Below are positions 1 through 12,684 of a DNA stretch of 64,000 bases, piece after piece. The first letter of the stretch is position 1, and every line of letters begins with the position of its first letter. The stretch spans positions 16,686,088 to 16,750,087 of the forward strand of contig BRKX01000018.1 in NCBI GenBank assembly GCA_026008535.1, read 5' to 3'. The translations under genes were made by a program, and so were the position numbers. The notes under the pieces were generated by a model. The model did not search any database. It was not told the origin of the DNA and saw only the letters and a list, made by a program, of their open reading frames with translations. Source of the DNA: Perilla frutescens (lineage: Eukaryota > Streptophyta > Magnoliopsida > Lamiales > Lamiaceae).

Positions 1-504
1 CCTGTCTTAGCGGCGTGGTGGAAGAAAGAGTGCTCTTCTTCTCTTTTATTCTCTCAAACCCCATTCTCGTCCGTCTCATCTCTCCGCGGTGACAAAGTCA
101 GCAGCAAACAAACCTCTCTTCTCTCTTGTCTCGGCTGGTAACAATTATCCACCCACGTCTCTCATTTTTGATGATTTATTGGTGTCATCCACAAATAAAT
201 TGTTCTCTTTCATTCTCAGTCGAAAACACTACCCACCGACGACTCTGCAACACAATTGGGGTTTTTACGGCAGCGGAGGCATCTTCTCCGATTGAAATCC
301 TCAAAAATTCCCAATATTTCAAATTTATTTAATATTTATCTTTTGCTCGAGTGTTGAGTTGCTCTGATGTTTCTACATGTGTACTTGTATATTTGCAATT
401 TAGATTTATTTTGTTTATGTTCTTGTGAAATTCTTGAATTTAATCAGTTTGAGTTGCAATGTGCTTTATGTTATGGATTAATTTTGAATTAATAATAAAA
501 TATA
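1..504. other. Unassigned CT-rich/AT-rich leader-like stretch
   Basis: No convincing gene is visible. The first 300 bases are rich in C and T, like a plant 5' leader or transposon flank, and the short open frames here have no recognisable motif. From about 300 the sequence turns AT-rich. Confidence 0.3.
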
Positions 505-690
505 AAATATGTCAAGCTCGAGTCGAGCTCGAGCTTAACGAGCTTGCAATCGAGTTGAGCGCGAGCTTGAGAAATTAAAGCTTGATCGAGTCAAGTTGAG
601 TCGAGCTTGAGCTTAAGAAATTTTCTTTTGAGCTCGAGTTCGATCAAGAAGATACTCGACTTGACTCGACTCGGCTCGTTTACACCCCTA
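505..690. mobile_element. hAT-type non-autonomous element fragment (GAGCTCGAGC-rich)
   Basis: The stretch is made of repeated GAGCTCGAGC / CGAGTCAAG words. It ends in CTCGTTTACACCCCTAG, which reads in reverse as a CTAGGGGTGTAAACGAG terminus, common among plant hAT-like miniature elements. The opposite terminus was not found, so this is one end of a decayed copy. The family call is from memory of such termini. Confidence 0.45.
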
Positions 691-1453
691 GTCGTGAGGT
701 GCACGTGTCAGATCGTGTACTGGAGGAACGGGAGGCATGGTTTCAGATTCATCGATCTGTGCTGCACTTCGATCCCAGTGAGTATAACCTGGTGTCGGGG
801 TTACGATTTAGCAGCTCTACATTCGATCCGAATGGAGAGCACGTTATTTCATCGAAAGCGGTCTACTATCGCTTATTTCAAGGAAAACGCACGACCCTCT
901 GTTAGATGGAGGATAAGTTCATGAAGATACAGATGGCCAGAGACCCTCGGGATTATGTGAAGATTGCGAACATATTGTTCGTATACAAGATGATCTTCTG
1001 CCTTGATCCAAGCTTGGTGATAGATCTATAGGTGTGGGGTCTCGTGGAGGATGTCGACTGGTGGAATTCATTTCCATGGGGGACATATTCATACCAGATG
1101 CTAATGCTCTTTATCAGCATACTTCCTATGACTCAGCGGGCTATGAGCGGGAAAGGGCATGGGATATATCATTTCTATGGGTCGATATGGGTACTTTAGA
1201 TAATTAGTTTTCATTTTGTTGTTATAAATTAGTGATGCATAATTAAATCAAGCCAACACATCACTGACATGCTACTTATTTTACAGATATGAACTTGTGA
1301 GATGATACCTGAGTTGGCCCATGAGATTGATGTGGCTAGTGGACATCTTACATTGCCTCGATGTTTGAGGTGGTCATTCACGAGCCTCAACATTGACGTA
1401 TCTACCTTATTACAGAGATCAATACATTTTTAAGTTTCATCTTCTATTTAGAA
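691..1453 (+). pseudogene. DUF1985-type domain remnant of a Ulp1-carrying transposon (part 1)
   Basis: Translated pieces in shifting frames resemble the better-preserved DUF1985 region on the - strand at 43353-42758. Both have a W-F-x-I/V motif followed by a block ending SEY/SEF-x-LV-x-GL and FDP. Both then show a WNSFPW block and a HFYG block in the same order. A further piece around 1310-1430 (ending in a PRCLRW-like run) matches the PMCLKW block near 42600. Stops at about 903 and several frameshifts show that it is dead. DUF1985 domains are typically fused to Ulp1-like C48 peptidases in plant Mutator-like elements. The gene is interrupted at 1454 by a Helitron and seems to resume after 4210. 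Confidence 0.55.
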
Positions 1454-4206
1454 CTAGTGCATTACCCGTGCATTGCACGATGATTTAGATTTTAAAAGAT
1501 AACTATTTCATAAATATTAGACTTCATCGATATTCTTATAATATGCTTAGCAACTATATTGTTTAAAACAAACCCATTGATCAAAATTATGCACACATTC
1601 CAAGCAGTGCAATGGTATATGCGTTTGTTGAGCTTCATGATACACCAACTATATATAGAGGTCATAGGCTCAACTGCAAACCACATTTTTGCACCATCCT
1701 CTTTTGTCCAAGGATGATTCAAGTTTAATATACCACCTATAGCCATGTATCTGCAATGTCACTCATTCGTGAAAGACCTTGTACGTATCAAACTTACTTT
1801 TCTCAATTACCATACCATGTAAACATGTTAGATTTATGCATAGTTATCATGCCAACTCTTCAAATATATGTTTATTTCAACAATTGAAATTGATTGTCAA
1901 ATATTCCTTACCAAACGTACCGTTCAATTAAATGTAGCAAATTGAAATTTGAGATAAGCACATGATGTTCCAAGTTAACCAATAAGGATGCAAGCCAAGA
2001 AGATCCTTTAGAGCATAAATGCTTCTTATGGTAGTCAAAAGGGGCTCACATTTATCCTCTACTTTTCTGCTCTCCTACGAGGAACATTAAGCAGAATCGA
2101 AACCGGAAATGACATGCATAAAGAATGTTCAAATAATTAATGACACTATTTTACTTCTCAGAGAAAATTAAATAACTAAAATATGAGGATTCATCTCATA
2201 GAAAATTAAACAACTAAAATATGAAGACTCATCCAAGAATTTATCTCAAGAAAAAGTAAATATAACAAATTCAAAAATTTATAAATAATGTCATCCCCAT
2301 AAAGTTCCAAACCCTTTAATTTTTTATTTTATTGGTAATTTGGAGAAATCCGTAGTGATTTGGATTAGTGCATTCACGAAAATTTGCTAAATAGTAATTC
2401 AGATTAGTGCATTCACAAAATATGAAGACTCATCTCCAGAATTTATCTGTAACACTTTGCTCAATAGTTATGTGATAATATAGAACGAAACAGCTCTCCG
2501 CAAAAGCACCTTCAATGCATTTCATCTAAAAAAACTTAATAGTTAGTTGCTAGTGTAGAACAAAGCAGCTCCCCGCAAAAGCACCTCAATGTATTCTGTC
2601 TAAAAAAATTAATTAACACACCAAAAAACTATTATCTTGTTCGAGATTATTACAGTCACGGGGAATGATTGCAAAAACTATATGTCCAACACAATATCTC
2701 TATTCAATATGATTCAAATTAGACGAAACTTTAACAATTTTAGATCTCAACCCCGTGATTCTATAAGGCCACTCCACCGTACCCATTTAGATAAATTAAG
2801 AAAATAAACAAATTCAACAAAATCTATCATCAATACAACTCTTGACCACTATTAATTTTCTTGGCCAAATAATTTCTTTAGGCATGGTTGACCGCGCCTC
2901 CCGATTTTGTAGCATAAATTATAGTAAATAAATGTATATAATAAACATCAATCTTAAAACTATCAATTGACATTTCTTGGCCAAACTAATTTCTTCAATT
3001 GTGCCTCCTGATTTTATAGCATAAGTTATAGTAAACAAATGTACATAATGAGCATCAATCTCAGAACATGGACTTTTGAGAACTCCCTCGAACTCTATCA
3101 AAGATTTAGAGTAAAATATATATCTCGGCATTAGAAACCTAATAAAAGAATGAGATTATGATGAGTATGACTAATAATCTATCATGATTTTCTTCAATTT
3201 TTTTAGCGCAATGGGTACCAAAAATTCAAAAATTATTTACAGTACAAAAACCAATATACTACATCTGCTGGCACAGAACAAAGCATATATCTGAAACTTG
3301 GCAAACTTGTGATTTATCCAGCAAATAAGTTCTCATTGTAGCACGAGATATTCTACCCCTATTATTAAACTGAATTTCCACAATTTTTCCAAAGCGGCTG
3401 GAACCAAAGATAAACCAAAAGTTAATTGAATCACTTAATCTTGCAAATGTACTTGTCAGTCAAATTACAAATTGATTGTGAATTGCTATTTCGCACTGTC
3501 TTTGCTCTACCAAAACTTTCAGAATATGACTACTGCAAAATAGAAAAGAGTTGATGTAGGAAATTAGCAATGCGCCATGAGAAGTAAAGGTTTGTTGTTC
3601 TACATTTTTCTTCTTTTAGGGTTAGCATAGAGCCCAATAAGAAGTCTATGCCGAGTTATACATCATTCATGTTGAATTCCAAATAATAAATCAAGATACA
3701 AACCCTCTACGTACTTGCTGCACCACAGTCCGCTTTTCGTCAGCCCTATGCTAGGCGCATATATGCAAGATAGTATCTCACAATATTCTCTCTCTCAAAA
3801 AAATTCCATCATAAAAATTGAGGAGAATGAATTTACAGACGATGATAGTCGATAAAAGATTGCAGTTGTTCAGTTTTTAGCCCCTAGAAATCTTGTCGAG
3901 CAAGAGGAGACGTCCAAATTGGTGGTATACTCTCTCTCTCTCTCTCTCTGAAAAGATTGCCATCAAAATAAGTGATGTTATAGGCGACAACAATGGGCGA
4001 AAGATGACGATCCTTCAGTGTTTGAAAAACCTGATCACATAAAATTATATGTGGAATTGTTGCAACACTTCATAAGCATGATTTTTATATTGAATTGAAA
4101 AAAACGCCGCTTCGGTAATTGTAGTATTTTTCACATAAAATAAAATGGAATTAATGGGAATGGACTAAATTACCCCTACTATTCTCTTTTTATATAGATA
4201 TATAGA
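1454..4206 (-). mobile_element. Non-autonomous Helitron
   Basis: Read on the - strand the element starts with TCTATATATC near 4206 (a second TC at 4198 is an alternative start). It ends in CTAG at 1457-1454, inserted between A and T, as Helitrons do. About 10 bases inside the CTAG end lies a hairpin with arms CGTGCA/TGCACG (plus-strand positions 1467-1479). The interior is AT-rich and carries no Rep/helicase ORF. It has internal tandem duplications, for example the two copies of a 'ccgcaaaagcacc' block at about 2497 and 2572, and a repeated block at about 2915 and 3015. A (CT)n tract lies at about 3931-3949. Confidence 0.7.
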
Positions 4207-4259
4207 TATCAAATCTATATTTCTTAATTAATTTTAATGATATTATTAATTCCATGTAG

Positions 4260-4670
4260 TTACAAGTGATTTCGTTGGTGCCATCATCGGAAGAGACGGC
4301 GACTCCGTATTACCAGAGCATGTAGCTGAGGGTAAGGCTCAGAACGTGAGATCTGCTTGTCATTGAAAGGGGAATAAGAAGAAGATGTTTGCAAATGTAG
4401 CATCCTACTGCTCCACTGAAGCTGTGAATATTGTGGGCCCATCACTCCGAAGGTCGAGGGCTGCTCGGAGACCACCGAAGGGTTCGCAATCAAGCCGGGC
4501 ATTGAGGGACAAGTCAGATGATGAGATACCGGGTCTCCGTCCCTTGCCGATGAGACAACAAGAGCACAGAAGAGATCCAGATTGTATATTGAGCCCTCCT
4601 CGAGCATGGGATGTTTCGTTATTTTTTGTGTGTTTTCTCGTTATTAATGTGTTCTTAATGTTCATATTTT
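4260..4670 (+). pseudogene. Ulp1-transposon gene remnant (part 2, linker region)
   Basis: This is an open frame downstream of the Helitron (ATG at 4385, about 95 codons). It encodes a basic, proline/arginine-rich stretch with no catalytic motif. Its position between the DUF1985-like remnant and the 5880-6540 remnant fits the low-complexity linker of DUF1985-Ulp1 proteins, but similarity to a known domain could not be shown. Confidence 0.35.
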
Positions 4671-4689
4671 AGTTTATTTTTATTTTTTA

Positions 4690-5875
4690 TATAGTGTGAT
4701 TGTGTGTTTTGTGTTGTTAGTGTTCAGAAAAGTTGTGCAGGGTACATGGAGAAAATGGAACGTAAGTGGAGCAATATTGTTCAAAAATAGGCCGGATTGA
4801 AGCACTAAAAGAACACAAATGCGACTGTTGGACAACCGGGTCATCAACCGGTAGTCCTCTCACTGATTCGTGGCGTATCCCCAGCCATGGTTGCCCATGT
4901 CCCTCTCGATTTCAGAATTCCTGCCCAGCCGTGGTTTGGTGCGTTTTTGGCATTTATGATGAAATTTGTATGGTTTTTAAGGGGATTTTTAGGGAGTATT
5001 TACAGGGAGACGATTGGATATTGACTTTTGGAGACTTCGATAGGGAGAGGAGGAGGGAGATTAGGCATGATTTCTCATTCTCTAAACCCTTAGGAGAATT
5101 ACTTTGCAAGATTTTCAATTCCAAGTATCTTGGAGAATTGTAAACTTGAGTATTGGTTCTTAAATTTGCAAGATTCTTTCTACTTTCTCTTCTGGGTGTA
5201 TTTAGTTAATGATGATTTCTTGTTTGATTTCCATGGTGAATTATCTTAAACCATGAACTAAATTCATAATATAAGGTGAGTGAATTCGAATTGGGTTGTT
5301 GTGTGTGTAAATTGTGATTACGCTTATTCTTGATCAATTGATTCACACGTGATTTGATAATTGACCATTGTTGAATTGTGCTTGCAACAAGTAAGATTGA
5401 GGGATGGATTTGTTGCGTGTTTGTGGTTGATCAAGATTAAATCTTATCGGAGACGAGTGATTTAATAATCCAACAATCTAAACCAAACGAATCGTTATAG
5501 GGATAATCCTCGAATGTGAGAGCTAGAGTTTATCTATCTGTATTAATTTGGTTGTTTGTGAATTGTTGATAGAGCATGAGCAATTTATTTACTAATTGAT
5601 TTACCGAAGGAGATGAACCTATACCCTAGACTCTTTAAAGCCTTGATTTATCATTGTTTTTAATCGTGATTAATTTCTTGTTACCTGTTATTTGCTTCTT
5701 ATTTTATCTAGCTTACTTATCAACTCAAGCATTGGATTTAGAATGTTTAGGAATTTTATTTCTTATGTTTTGTAACACAAAAATTATCGCTCTGTTAAGC
5801 CTTCATTGAGAATACGACTTGGGAAAACTTATCACACTACAGGAATCTCGTTCTCTTGTGAGCAACCTAAGTGTA
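4690..5875 (+). mobile_element. LTR-retrotransposon-like segment (possible solo LTR)
   Basis: The sequence lacks coding potential except for a 125-codon frame at 4766-5143 with no recognised motif. Its 3' part (about 5780-5870, with a 'gagaatacgacttggg' run) resembles the downstream part of plant Ty3-type LTRs. It interrupts the Ulp1-transposon remnant. I could not find paired TG/CA ends with a target duplication, so the boundaries are approximate. Confidence 0.35.
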
Positions 5876-5879
5876 TTTT

Positions 5880-6545
5880 CGGTTGAAACATAGGACTAAG
5901 CATTCGAGGAGGGATCTATCTCAGAGCAGTGGGAGCACGAGTGGCCCAGATGAAGTGCGAGGAGCCGTCAGAGAGCTTTATGGAGCGTTAGCTTCAGAGG
6001 GATGTGGTGGCTGTGAGGGAGGATATGATGCCCTGTATTCAGGAGGTTTTTAACCAGGCTGTTGAGAGGGCCAGACACTGGTTGGGATGCGTAGAGAGCC
6101 GAGTCACCACAGCGCCGGTCCGAGTCGTAGGTTGTCCACTCCTGATATGGGCTACCACAGCCCGAAGCCAAGTGATCATAGTGCCGCTCGACTGCCAACT
6201 CCACCTGCCCAGAGTGCCAGCACATCGGCTCTCTCCCAGAGTGCTCGACAGCCCACTGCTACCGCCCATGGATTCGGCTCGATCTTACAGCTCATGAATG
6301 CTCACGATGACACAATCCTGACTATAGCCTACGGACGATTCAGAAGCCTTGGCCCTAGAGCAAATATGATGATTCTCGTCAATGATATGAATTTATAGCA
6401 GGTATGGTTTGACGAGCTCGAGAACCCGAAAAAAGACATACATGAGCAGATTATTGGCTACTTCTTAATCGCGACCAGTCGACGAGTCAAGAGAGGTACC
6501 AAGTCTAGGACAATGGTGGCAGCTACCGGTTTATATGTAAGTTGA
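5880..6545 (+). pseudogene. Ulp1-transposon gene remnant (part 3)
   Basis: Frame-shifted open stretches here include a proline/serine/histidine-rich linker and then a block with a W/F-FDEL core (about 6400-6420), ending in a basic RRVKRGTKSRTM-like run. The linear counterpart on the - strand near 41500 has FFDEL followed by a conserved aliphatic stretch. This supports the same DUF1985-Ulp1 gene type. An in-frame stop at about 6398 and several frame changes show decay. Confidence 0.45.
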
Positions 6546-7542
6546 AATACTTTTTTTAGATTGATAGATATCTATTAAATGAAATTGTATATATTATTAT
6601 ATGTTAGTAATTATAAAATAATAATTATAAAGAGAATATTCTCATTTGATGAAAAGTTATAATACACACTGTTAGAAATGAAATGAAGATTTTATAGTAT
6701 TTTAATGAAATAAATATTGTATTATAGTGTATATTGTTGGGGGTATGGGCGTAGCCTTAGTGCTCCCGAAAAATCACAAATTAGGTTAACACGGACGAAA
6801 TGGAATCTCAAAAAGCAGCCCAAAAAAAGAGTAGTTAAAAAGCATGAAGAATCTTTTATTTTAAATTTAAATGCATCATCTCGATCGGTTATAGGAGTAT
6901 ATATTATTCAATAAAATACACTAAATAAAATGAACACAACATACATGAACCGTGATTAGCGACGTTCATTTTATAATACAATAACCTTGCTCTTTTTTTT
7001 TCTTTTTTTTTTTTTTTAATTTAGCTTTTAATTATATGACATGAAAAAATAGTTCGATACTTCATATTGAAAATGGTTAATTTTCGGATAATTTGGGCAA
7101 TTCGATAACTCCCCCTTAAAATTCGTTTGTATGATACATATCGAATGGATGAGCTGTATATGCACACACAAGAAAATTAAGAGCAAAACATGATATTAAA
7201 TTAAAATTTTATATTAAAAAAATTAAGAAAATAAAATTGAGTTGCGCGTAAACTTGAACTACGATTTGGATTGAAAGCACGTACGTTTCCATTAATAATA
7301 TATATGAAAACTGAAAATATTGAAACATAATAAATTAATGGTGAGCACGTACGCCCATTTTATTCCATCTGGAATTATAATATATATGTCACCTTTTTTT
7401 ATTTATTCATTTTAAGAAGTTGAGTAGGTCACTTTCATGACCACCATATAGCTGCACGTTACTTTAGTTGAAAAATAATATACATATAGATTATGTCAAG
7501 ATCATGAGAAAAGCATATTTATTTAGAAAATCTGGAAATTTA
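6546..7542. other. AT-rich intergenic DNA
   Basis: No gene, terminal repeats or target duplications were recognised. It contains poly-T/poly-A runs near 6990-7018. Confidence 0.4.
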
Positions 7543-7785
7543 TGCTTCCTCCATTTTTATATAAATGACTTTCTATCATTTTAATTTTGTTTAAAAAAAA
7601 AATATCATTCTACAAATTTGAGACAAAAAATTTACATTTTTCTCACATTTACACTCATTTAATGATTCGAACATCTATATTTAACTCATTTAATGCATTC
7701 ATACAAAAATATATTATGTAATTTAATTAATTTATTAATTTGTGTGCATTCAACCAAAATAACATTTAAATAAAAACGGAAGGAG
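7543..7785. mobile_element. Stowaway-like MITE
   Basis: The element is a 243-bp unit flanked by TA on both sides (7541-7542 and 7786-7787). Its termini are inverted: the left begins TGCTTCCTCC and the right, read in reverse, begins CTCCTTCCG, followed by matching AT-rich arms. TA duplication and CTCC(C/T)TCC-type ends are Stowaway (Tc1/mariner) hallmarks. Confidence 0.7.
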
Positions 7786-8220
7786 TATTTAATTTTCAGA
7801 CAAGTGGGTAATTAATTACTTGGGATAATTATAGAAAGTCTCAACGTCGAGACGATTTCCATTACAATTTTTCCCTTTCAATTAAATCTATGGATTTTCG
7901 GATTCATTCAATTTAAATATTAATTTTAGGTTTGAATAGTTCGGATTTGTGACCTTTGTGATTGTATGAGCTATAATATAAGTATATAACTATAAACACG
8001 TACTTATAACCAAAATTGGTAGCTTCTGTCAAATTAATTATAAAATTGGTCCGATGTGGTCAAATAATTGTGAATTTACTTGGTAATTAATCCTAATTTT
8101 AGTAGCTCCTCTCTAATTTTATAGTGTGGACGTTAAATTAGGACGACTCTTATAGAAGACAATATTCTTTAGAAGGGAAGAACAACAAAATTCGGATGTC
8201 AAAAATATCATTTAATATAT

Positions 8221-10100
8221 GACAAAAACTTGTATAAGACCGTCTAACGGGTCGCTTACGTTAGACGGGTCAAATAAAATCCAAACTCATCCCAAACCCG
8301 CCCCCAAGTCCAATTTCGCGCGCAGACCCGTGTCTTACCCGCGCTCCCACGCGCAGCTACTGGAGTATCACTAGGTATAAGTAAAGTATCACTAGGTATA
8401 AAGTAAAGTATCACTATGTGTAAAATATCACTAATAGTATCATTAACTATGAAGCGAAGTATCATTAGATATAAATTTGGCGAAATACATTAACTATTAA
8501 GTTAAGTATCATTAGATATTATATATAAATTTGGCAAAATATCATTAACTATTAATTGAAGTATCATTAGATATATATCTAGTGAGTATCATTAACTGTC
8601 TGTAAAGTATCATTAATTATGGATGAAGTATCATTAACTCGGAAGTGGAGTAAAATATGGTATTATTGATGATTATACATTAATTATCAAATCTACAATA
8701 GATAAATGTTATTAACTATGAGTAGAGTATCATTAGTTAGTATCATTATTTATGGGTGAAGTATCATTAACTTACATGTGAGTATTATTATTTATGGATG
8801 AAGTATCATTAATTGACATGTGAGTATCATTATTTATAGGTGAAGTATCATCAGAGTCTTATTACTATGGAAAAAAGTATCACTAATTACAAAAGAAAGT
8901 ATCAATAATTATAAAAAAAGTATCACTAATTAGAAAGAAAAGAGTCAGTTTAAAACATGAGAATCGGGTCTATGAATACAATAAAAACTCATTCTTGAGT
9001 AAAAAAAAATTATTTCATTATCATAGAGAAAAATATTATTGATTACAAAATAAAGTATCACTAATTACAAAAACAAGTAACACTAATTATAAATAAAGTA
9101 TCACTAAAAATCTTAAACACCATCAATTAGACTACCCATAATTAAAATTTCAAAGCTAGCTAGGTAATTAGTACCTTAATAAAAATGAGTGAGGATTATA
9201 AGGGTTTTCGATCTATTTCTTGGACATGGCAGAACAGAGGGTTGGGTATTAAAAGATAATGATTTGTAAGATGATTGCAAAATTTCCATGGCTATCTTAT
9301 CACCTTTTGTTGACAAGAGCAAAAGTTGAAATCGAATTAAAATGATAATTCCATTCACTTGGTTTTGTCTCGAAGTCTAGTTATCCCTTCAATCCATGTC
9401 GGCTACCCATATTCTCCAATCTCCATTATTATACATACAATTATGCTTGTCAATCCACAATTGCTACTGCAAACTCAATTAACTAGCTAGCTCATCTATC
9501 CATCTCTACCTAGCTAAGCTAATTAGTATATATTGTCCGATTCCTAACTACCTAGCTAGCTACTTCTATTACAAACACGTACTAATGTTGTACGTCACTC
9601 TATTTGGAGCTACTTTCTGTTTGACATTTCATCGAACAGCTTCTGGGCATCCCTCACTTTCCTCTCCTTATCCCACATGAAGAATGTTTGGGCTATTAAA
9701 CGCAGCAAAATACAGCTTCAAAGAGCAATACAAGGCCTGAAACAAAGCCTTGCAATCCATACGCATCAATCATTCACCAAATCAGAGATCGCAATCGAAA
9801 TCCACACTTCTTTATATGTATGTATCTGCTGCAGCGGTTACAGTTGTGTTTCTCTCTAGAATTGTGCATTTCTCTCTACTGGATGAGGAATCGGATCTTT
9901 CAGAGCTCTTCCATTATGGAGTCGCGAACGGAGGAGTTGCAAAAGGGTTGGAGAGCGGCGCTGTAGCTTCACAGAGGGAGAGAGAAAGAGAAGCGCTATT
10001 ATTTTACCTTTTTTCTTTATTGTTTTATATTTGATCCGGGTCGGGTTAGGATCCGTCTAACGGAAGCGACCCGTTAGACCGTCCTACAGGAGTGTGCCCC
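8221..10100. mobile_element. Non-autonomous MULE, copy 1 (9-bp TSD)
   Basis: The element is flanked by the 9-bp direct repeat TTAATATAT (8212-8220 and 10101-10109), the length typical of Mutator-like elements. The terminal inverted repeats are about 50 bp and share a GTCTAACGGGTCGCTT core. The TIR itself holds a small palindrome (GTCTAAC...GTTAGAC). The left half (8370-9110) is dominated by diverged repeats of an AGTATCATTAATTAT-like word. The right half (about 9130-10020) is unique sequence. No transposase is encoded. A related copy lies inverted at 33867-35620. Confidence 0.8.
9610..9700 (-). pseudogene. Possible captured PPR-like fragment inside MULE copy 1
   Basis: On the - strand a short frame ends with a DAQKLFDEMSNRK run before a stop at 9612-9610. 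The pattern ALFDEM/KLFDEM is the signature of pentatricopeptide repeats. The fragment is about one repeat long and lies inside the MULE, so it could be a gene piece acquired by the transposon. One short motif match is weak evidence. Confidence 0.3.
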
Positions 10101-10122
10101 TTAATATATATATATATATATA

Positions 10123-10601
10123 GTAGTGATTTTCAACCAGATTCTGGCTAGCCAAAATCTTTTATTATTTTTAATAATTAATTAATTTAATTAATAAAAC
10201 ACTGATTATTCAATAAATTTACATTGATGTCCTCCATAATAGTTAGGGCTAATCCTCCAATTAATTTCCGCTTCTAATGTCTGCTCAAAAACAAAAGATA
10301 AAGAAGCCCTCCGAACTTTTCTGAGAAAACTCTGCGCTTCAATTCAGAAGAAATCGAAAATGGGAAAAAAGATAAAGAAGTGAAGAAAAGAGGAGAAGAT
10401 GAAGCTGCGTTGCTTTTTCCGACTTTCTTCCGATCCGTTTCTAGTAGTGATTTTAGTAATTAATTACAATCACTAATTTCATGATAGAAGGGCAATATAA
10501 TAAAAATATAACATTTAATAATTAACCTATTAATAATACAATTTTATTAATTATTAAAACATTAGATTCTGGCTAGCCAGAATCTGGCTGCCTAGCATAA
10601 T

Positions 10602-10603
<2 letters not shown>
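10123..10603. mobile_element. MITE with GATTCTGGCTAGCC inverted ends in a (TA)n tract
   Basis: Inverted terminal sequences share about 25 bp around CCAGATTCTGGCTAGCCA (left near 10137-10160, right near 10564-10592). The unit is flanked on both sides by (TA)n runs, 10109-10122 and 10604-10640. No coding capacity is seen. Confidence 0.6.
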
Positions 10604-10640
<37 letters not shown>

Positions 10641-10643
<3 letters not shown>

Positions 10644-10878
10644 AAAGGATCAAATAGGAACCAAATCCCCCCGTGAGAACTTAGGAACTAAACATATTAG
10701 CAAATTATTAGTCACATATTAGCAGTGTGTATAATCTCTAACATCTTAGCAATATGTTGCTAATATTATGATCTCGTCAAGTTAGCAATATGAGTTTACA
10801 TCATGTTAGCAACATAATCTCTTGATGTCAGCAATATAAATCTCTCATGTTAGATTGGTTCCTATTGGAACCCACCCC
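10641..10878. mobile_element. Microsatellite-inserted MITE (GGGAAAGGATCAAATAGGA ends)
   Basis: A 238-bp unit lies between (TA)n arrays. The left end is GGGAAAGGATCAAATAGGAA and the right end, reversed, is GGGGTGGGTTCCAATAGGAA, so the termini are inverted and both abut TA repeats. The interior repeats the word TTAGCAAYATRT. This resembles 'Micron'-type elements that target (TA)n. Confidence 0.6.
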
Positions 10879-10897
10879 TATATATATATATATATAG

Positions 10898-11405
10898 GCT
10901 TTGGTTCAATCTTAGTTATTCATCTATTTGGTTTTCATGGTTTAGATTAATCTAAAATTAATGGGGTGAAACATGTAATTAATTAGGAGATTTATACATT
11001 GAGAATATGGTATATCAAATCCCACATTTTATGTCATATATATATCTTCATATTATACATATAATTATGTACTTTCTTATAATATAAAATTTTGGTTGTC
11101 TTTACATCTATAAAAAAGCGTAGATAATTAGCTAATTGAATCAAATTGGGTTAATTAAGTAAATTAATTTTAATTTGTGACTTAATTCGTGTTTTCATGA
11201 TTGCAAAATTTATATGATTTGATAGCATCTGAATTATTTCATATTAGCAATATTTTATCTCCATATTAGCTTTGCAAAATTGATTATATCTGTTTGGTTC
11301 ATATTCAGATTCTATGAGTAGTTCATAGTAGAAAAAAAATTAATTACATGCTAGGAACTAAATTTGATCAAATTAACAACTATTTCTTACATCATCATCA
11401 TCATC

Positions 11406-11437
<32 letters not shown>

Positions 11438-12684
11438 TATTATTATCACTAAATGATTTTTTTTAAATCATATGGGTTATTTATTTCACATTCATAATAA
11501 TGATGTGCTAATATGATATATAAATATTGCTAATAACATGAAATTGTGTGTGGAAAAGTCTGGTCAAATAAAAACATGTGCTAATATTGCAACTAATATT
11601 ATGATAATGATGTGCTAATATGATATATATGTATTGCTAATATGTAATCAATACCAATATATACGAACTTTTTCTTGTCATTTATTAAAAGTAAAAATAA
11701 AAAAATTATTAGTAAAGAATAAATTAAAAAATTAATTTAATGATTTTCTTACAAAGATCGATGAAGTTTTTAGTTAAGTAAAAAGATAAAATCATAATAT
11801 ATCACATCGAGATAGGAAATTCAATAAAATATGGGAGTTTATATTCTAGAGTCTTTTACCCTGTTTATTTGAGATCAATTTCGAGCGTAGAGATTAAATG
11901 ATTGGGTGGCTCGGAGTAGTTCATACTTTCTACATAGGGATTAGTTTTCATTTTAACCACCCATAAAAATATATACATTTAGCCTACATACCTTGTATGA
12001 GCATAGGGCCTTAGCAGACACTGTTTATGTATGTGGTTTAATTTTATTTTTACAATTACTAATTATGAGTTTCTCACTCAACCAAGGTTTATAATTAATT
12101 TTTTGAAAAGATAAAAATGTTATTCTTTCATTTATCGCATGATACATTTATATTCTGTATGTTATACTATTATTATATCTAAATAAGAATCTGATTTCTT
12201 TAAAATCAGGTTATGAATGATGATTAAATAACTAATTTATAACTAAAGTTAAAGCAAAATTACTTCTGAACATACACGATAATTTTTTATCGTACATATA
12301 ATGTGGACAAATTACATGTTCATTGGTACTTCATTTCACATTAAGTGATACTTTTTATATATTTAACATAATATCAGTAAAAAAAATACAATAAACTTTT
12401 GCACACAGAAAGGTCATTTTCTAATGAGAAAAAACATAGAGAAAATATATGATAACATCATTCTTATTACATTTCAGACATCCCATCTATTCATTATTTA
12501 CAAAAGCCTCCCCAACATATCAAACCAACTGTATTTTCGATCAATTACAAAACAAAAAGAGTATTTTCTCTTTCTACCAAAAACCGACAAAACCATCAAA
12601 TAATGATCAACTTGAACAGTCATAGCAATGTATCTACCATCTAACAAATCCAAAAAAAAAACATCCATTCAATCACAAGTACGA
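10898..12684. other. AT-rich transposon-like DNA, no gene found
   Basis: The stretch starts directly at a (TA)n array with TAGGCTTTGGTTC and may be another element of the (TA)n-inserted class, but its far end was not located. It holds a (ATC)n microsatellite at 11393-11447. No coding region was recognised. Confidence 0.35.

Noticed and set aside
4766..5143. 125-codon ORF as a gene
   Set aside because: No recognisable domain and located in an LTR-like segment.
11393..11447. (ATC)n repeat as coding poly-His/Ser
   Set aside because: No open frame of useful length surrounds it; it is a simple microsatellite.
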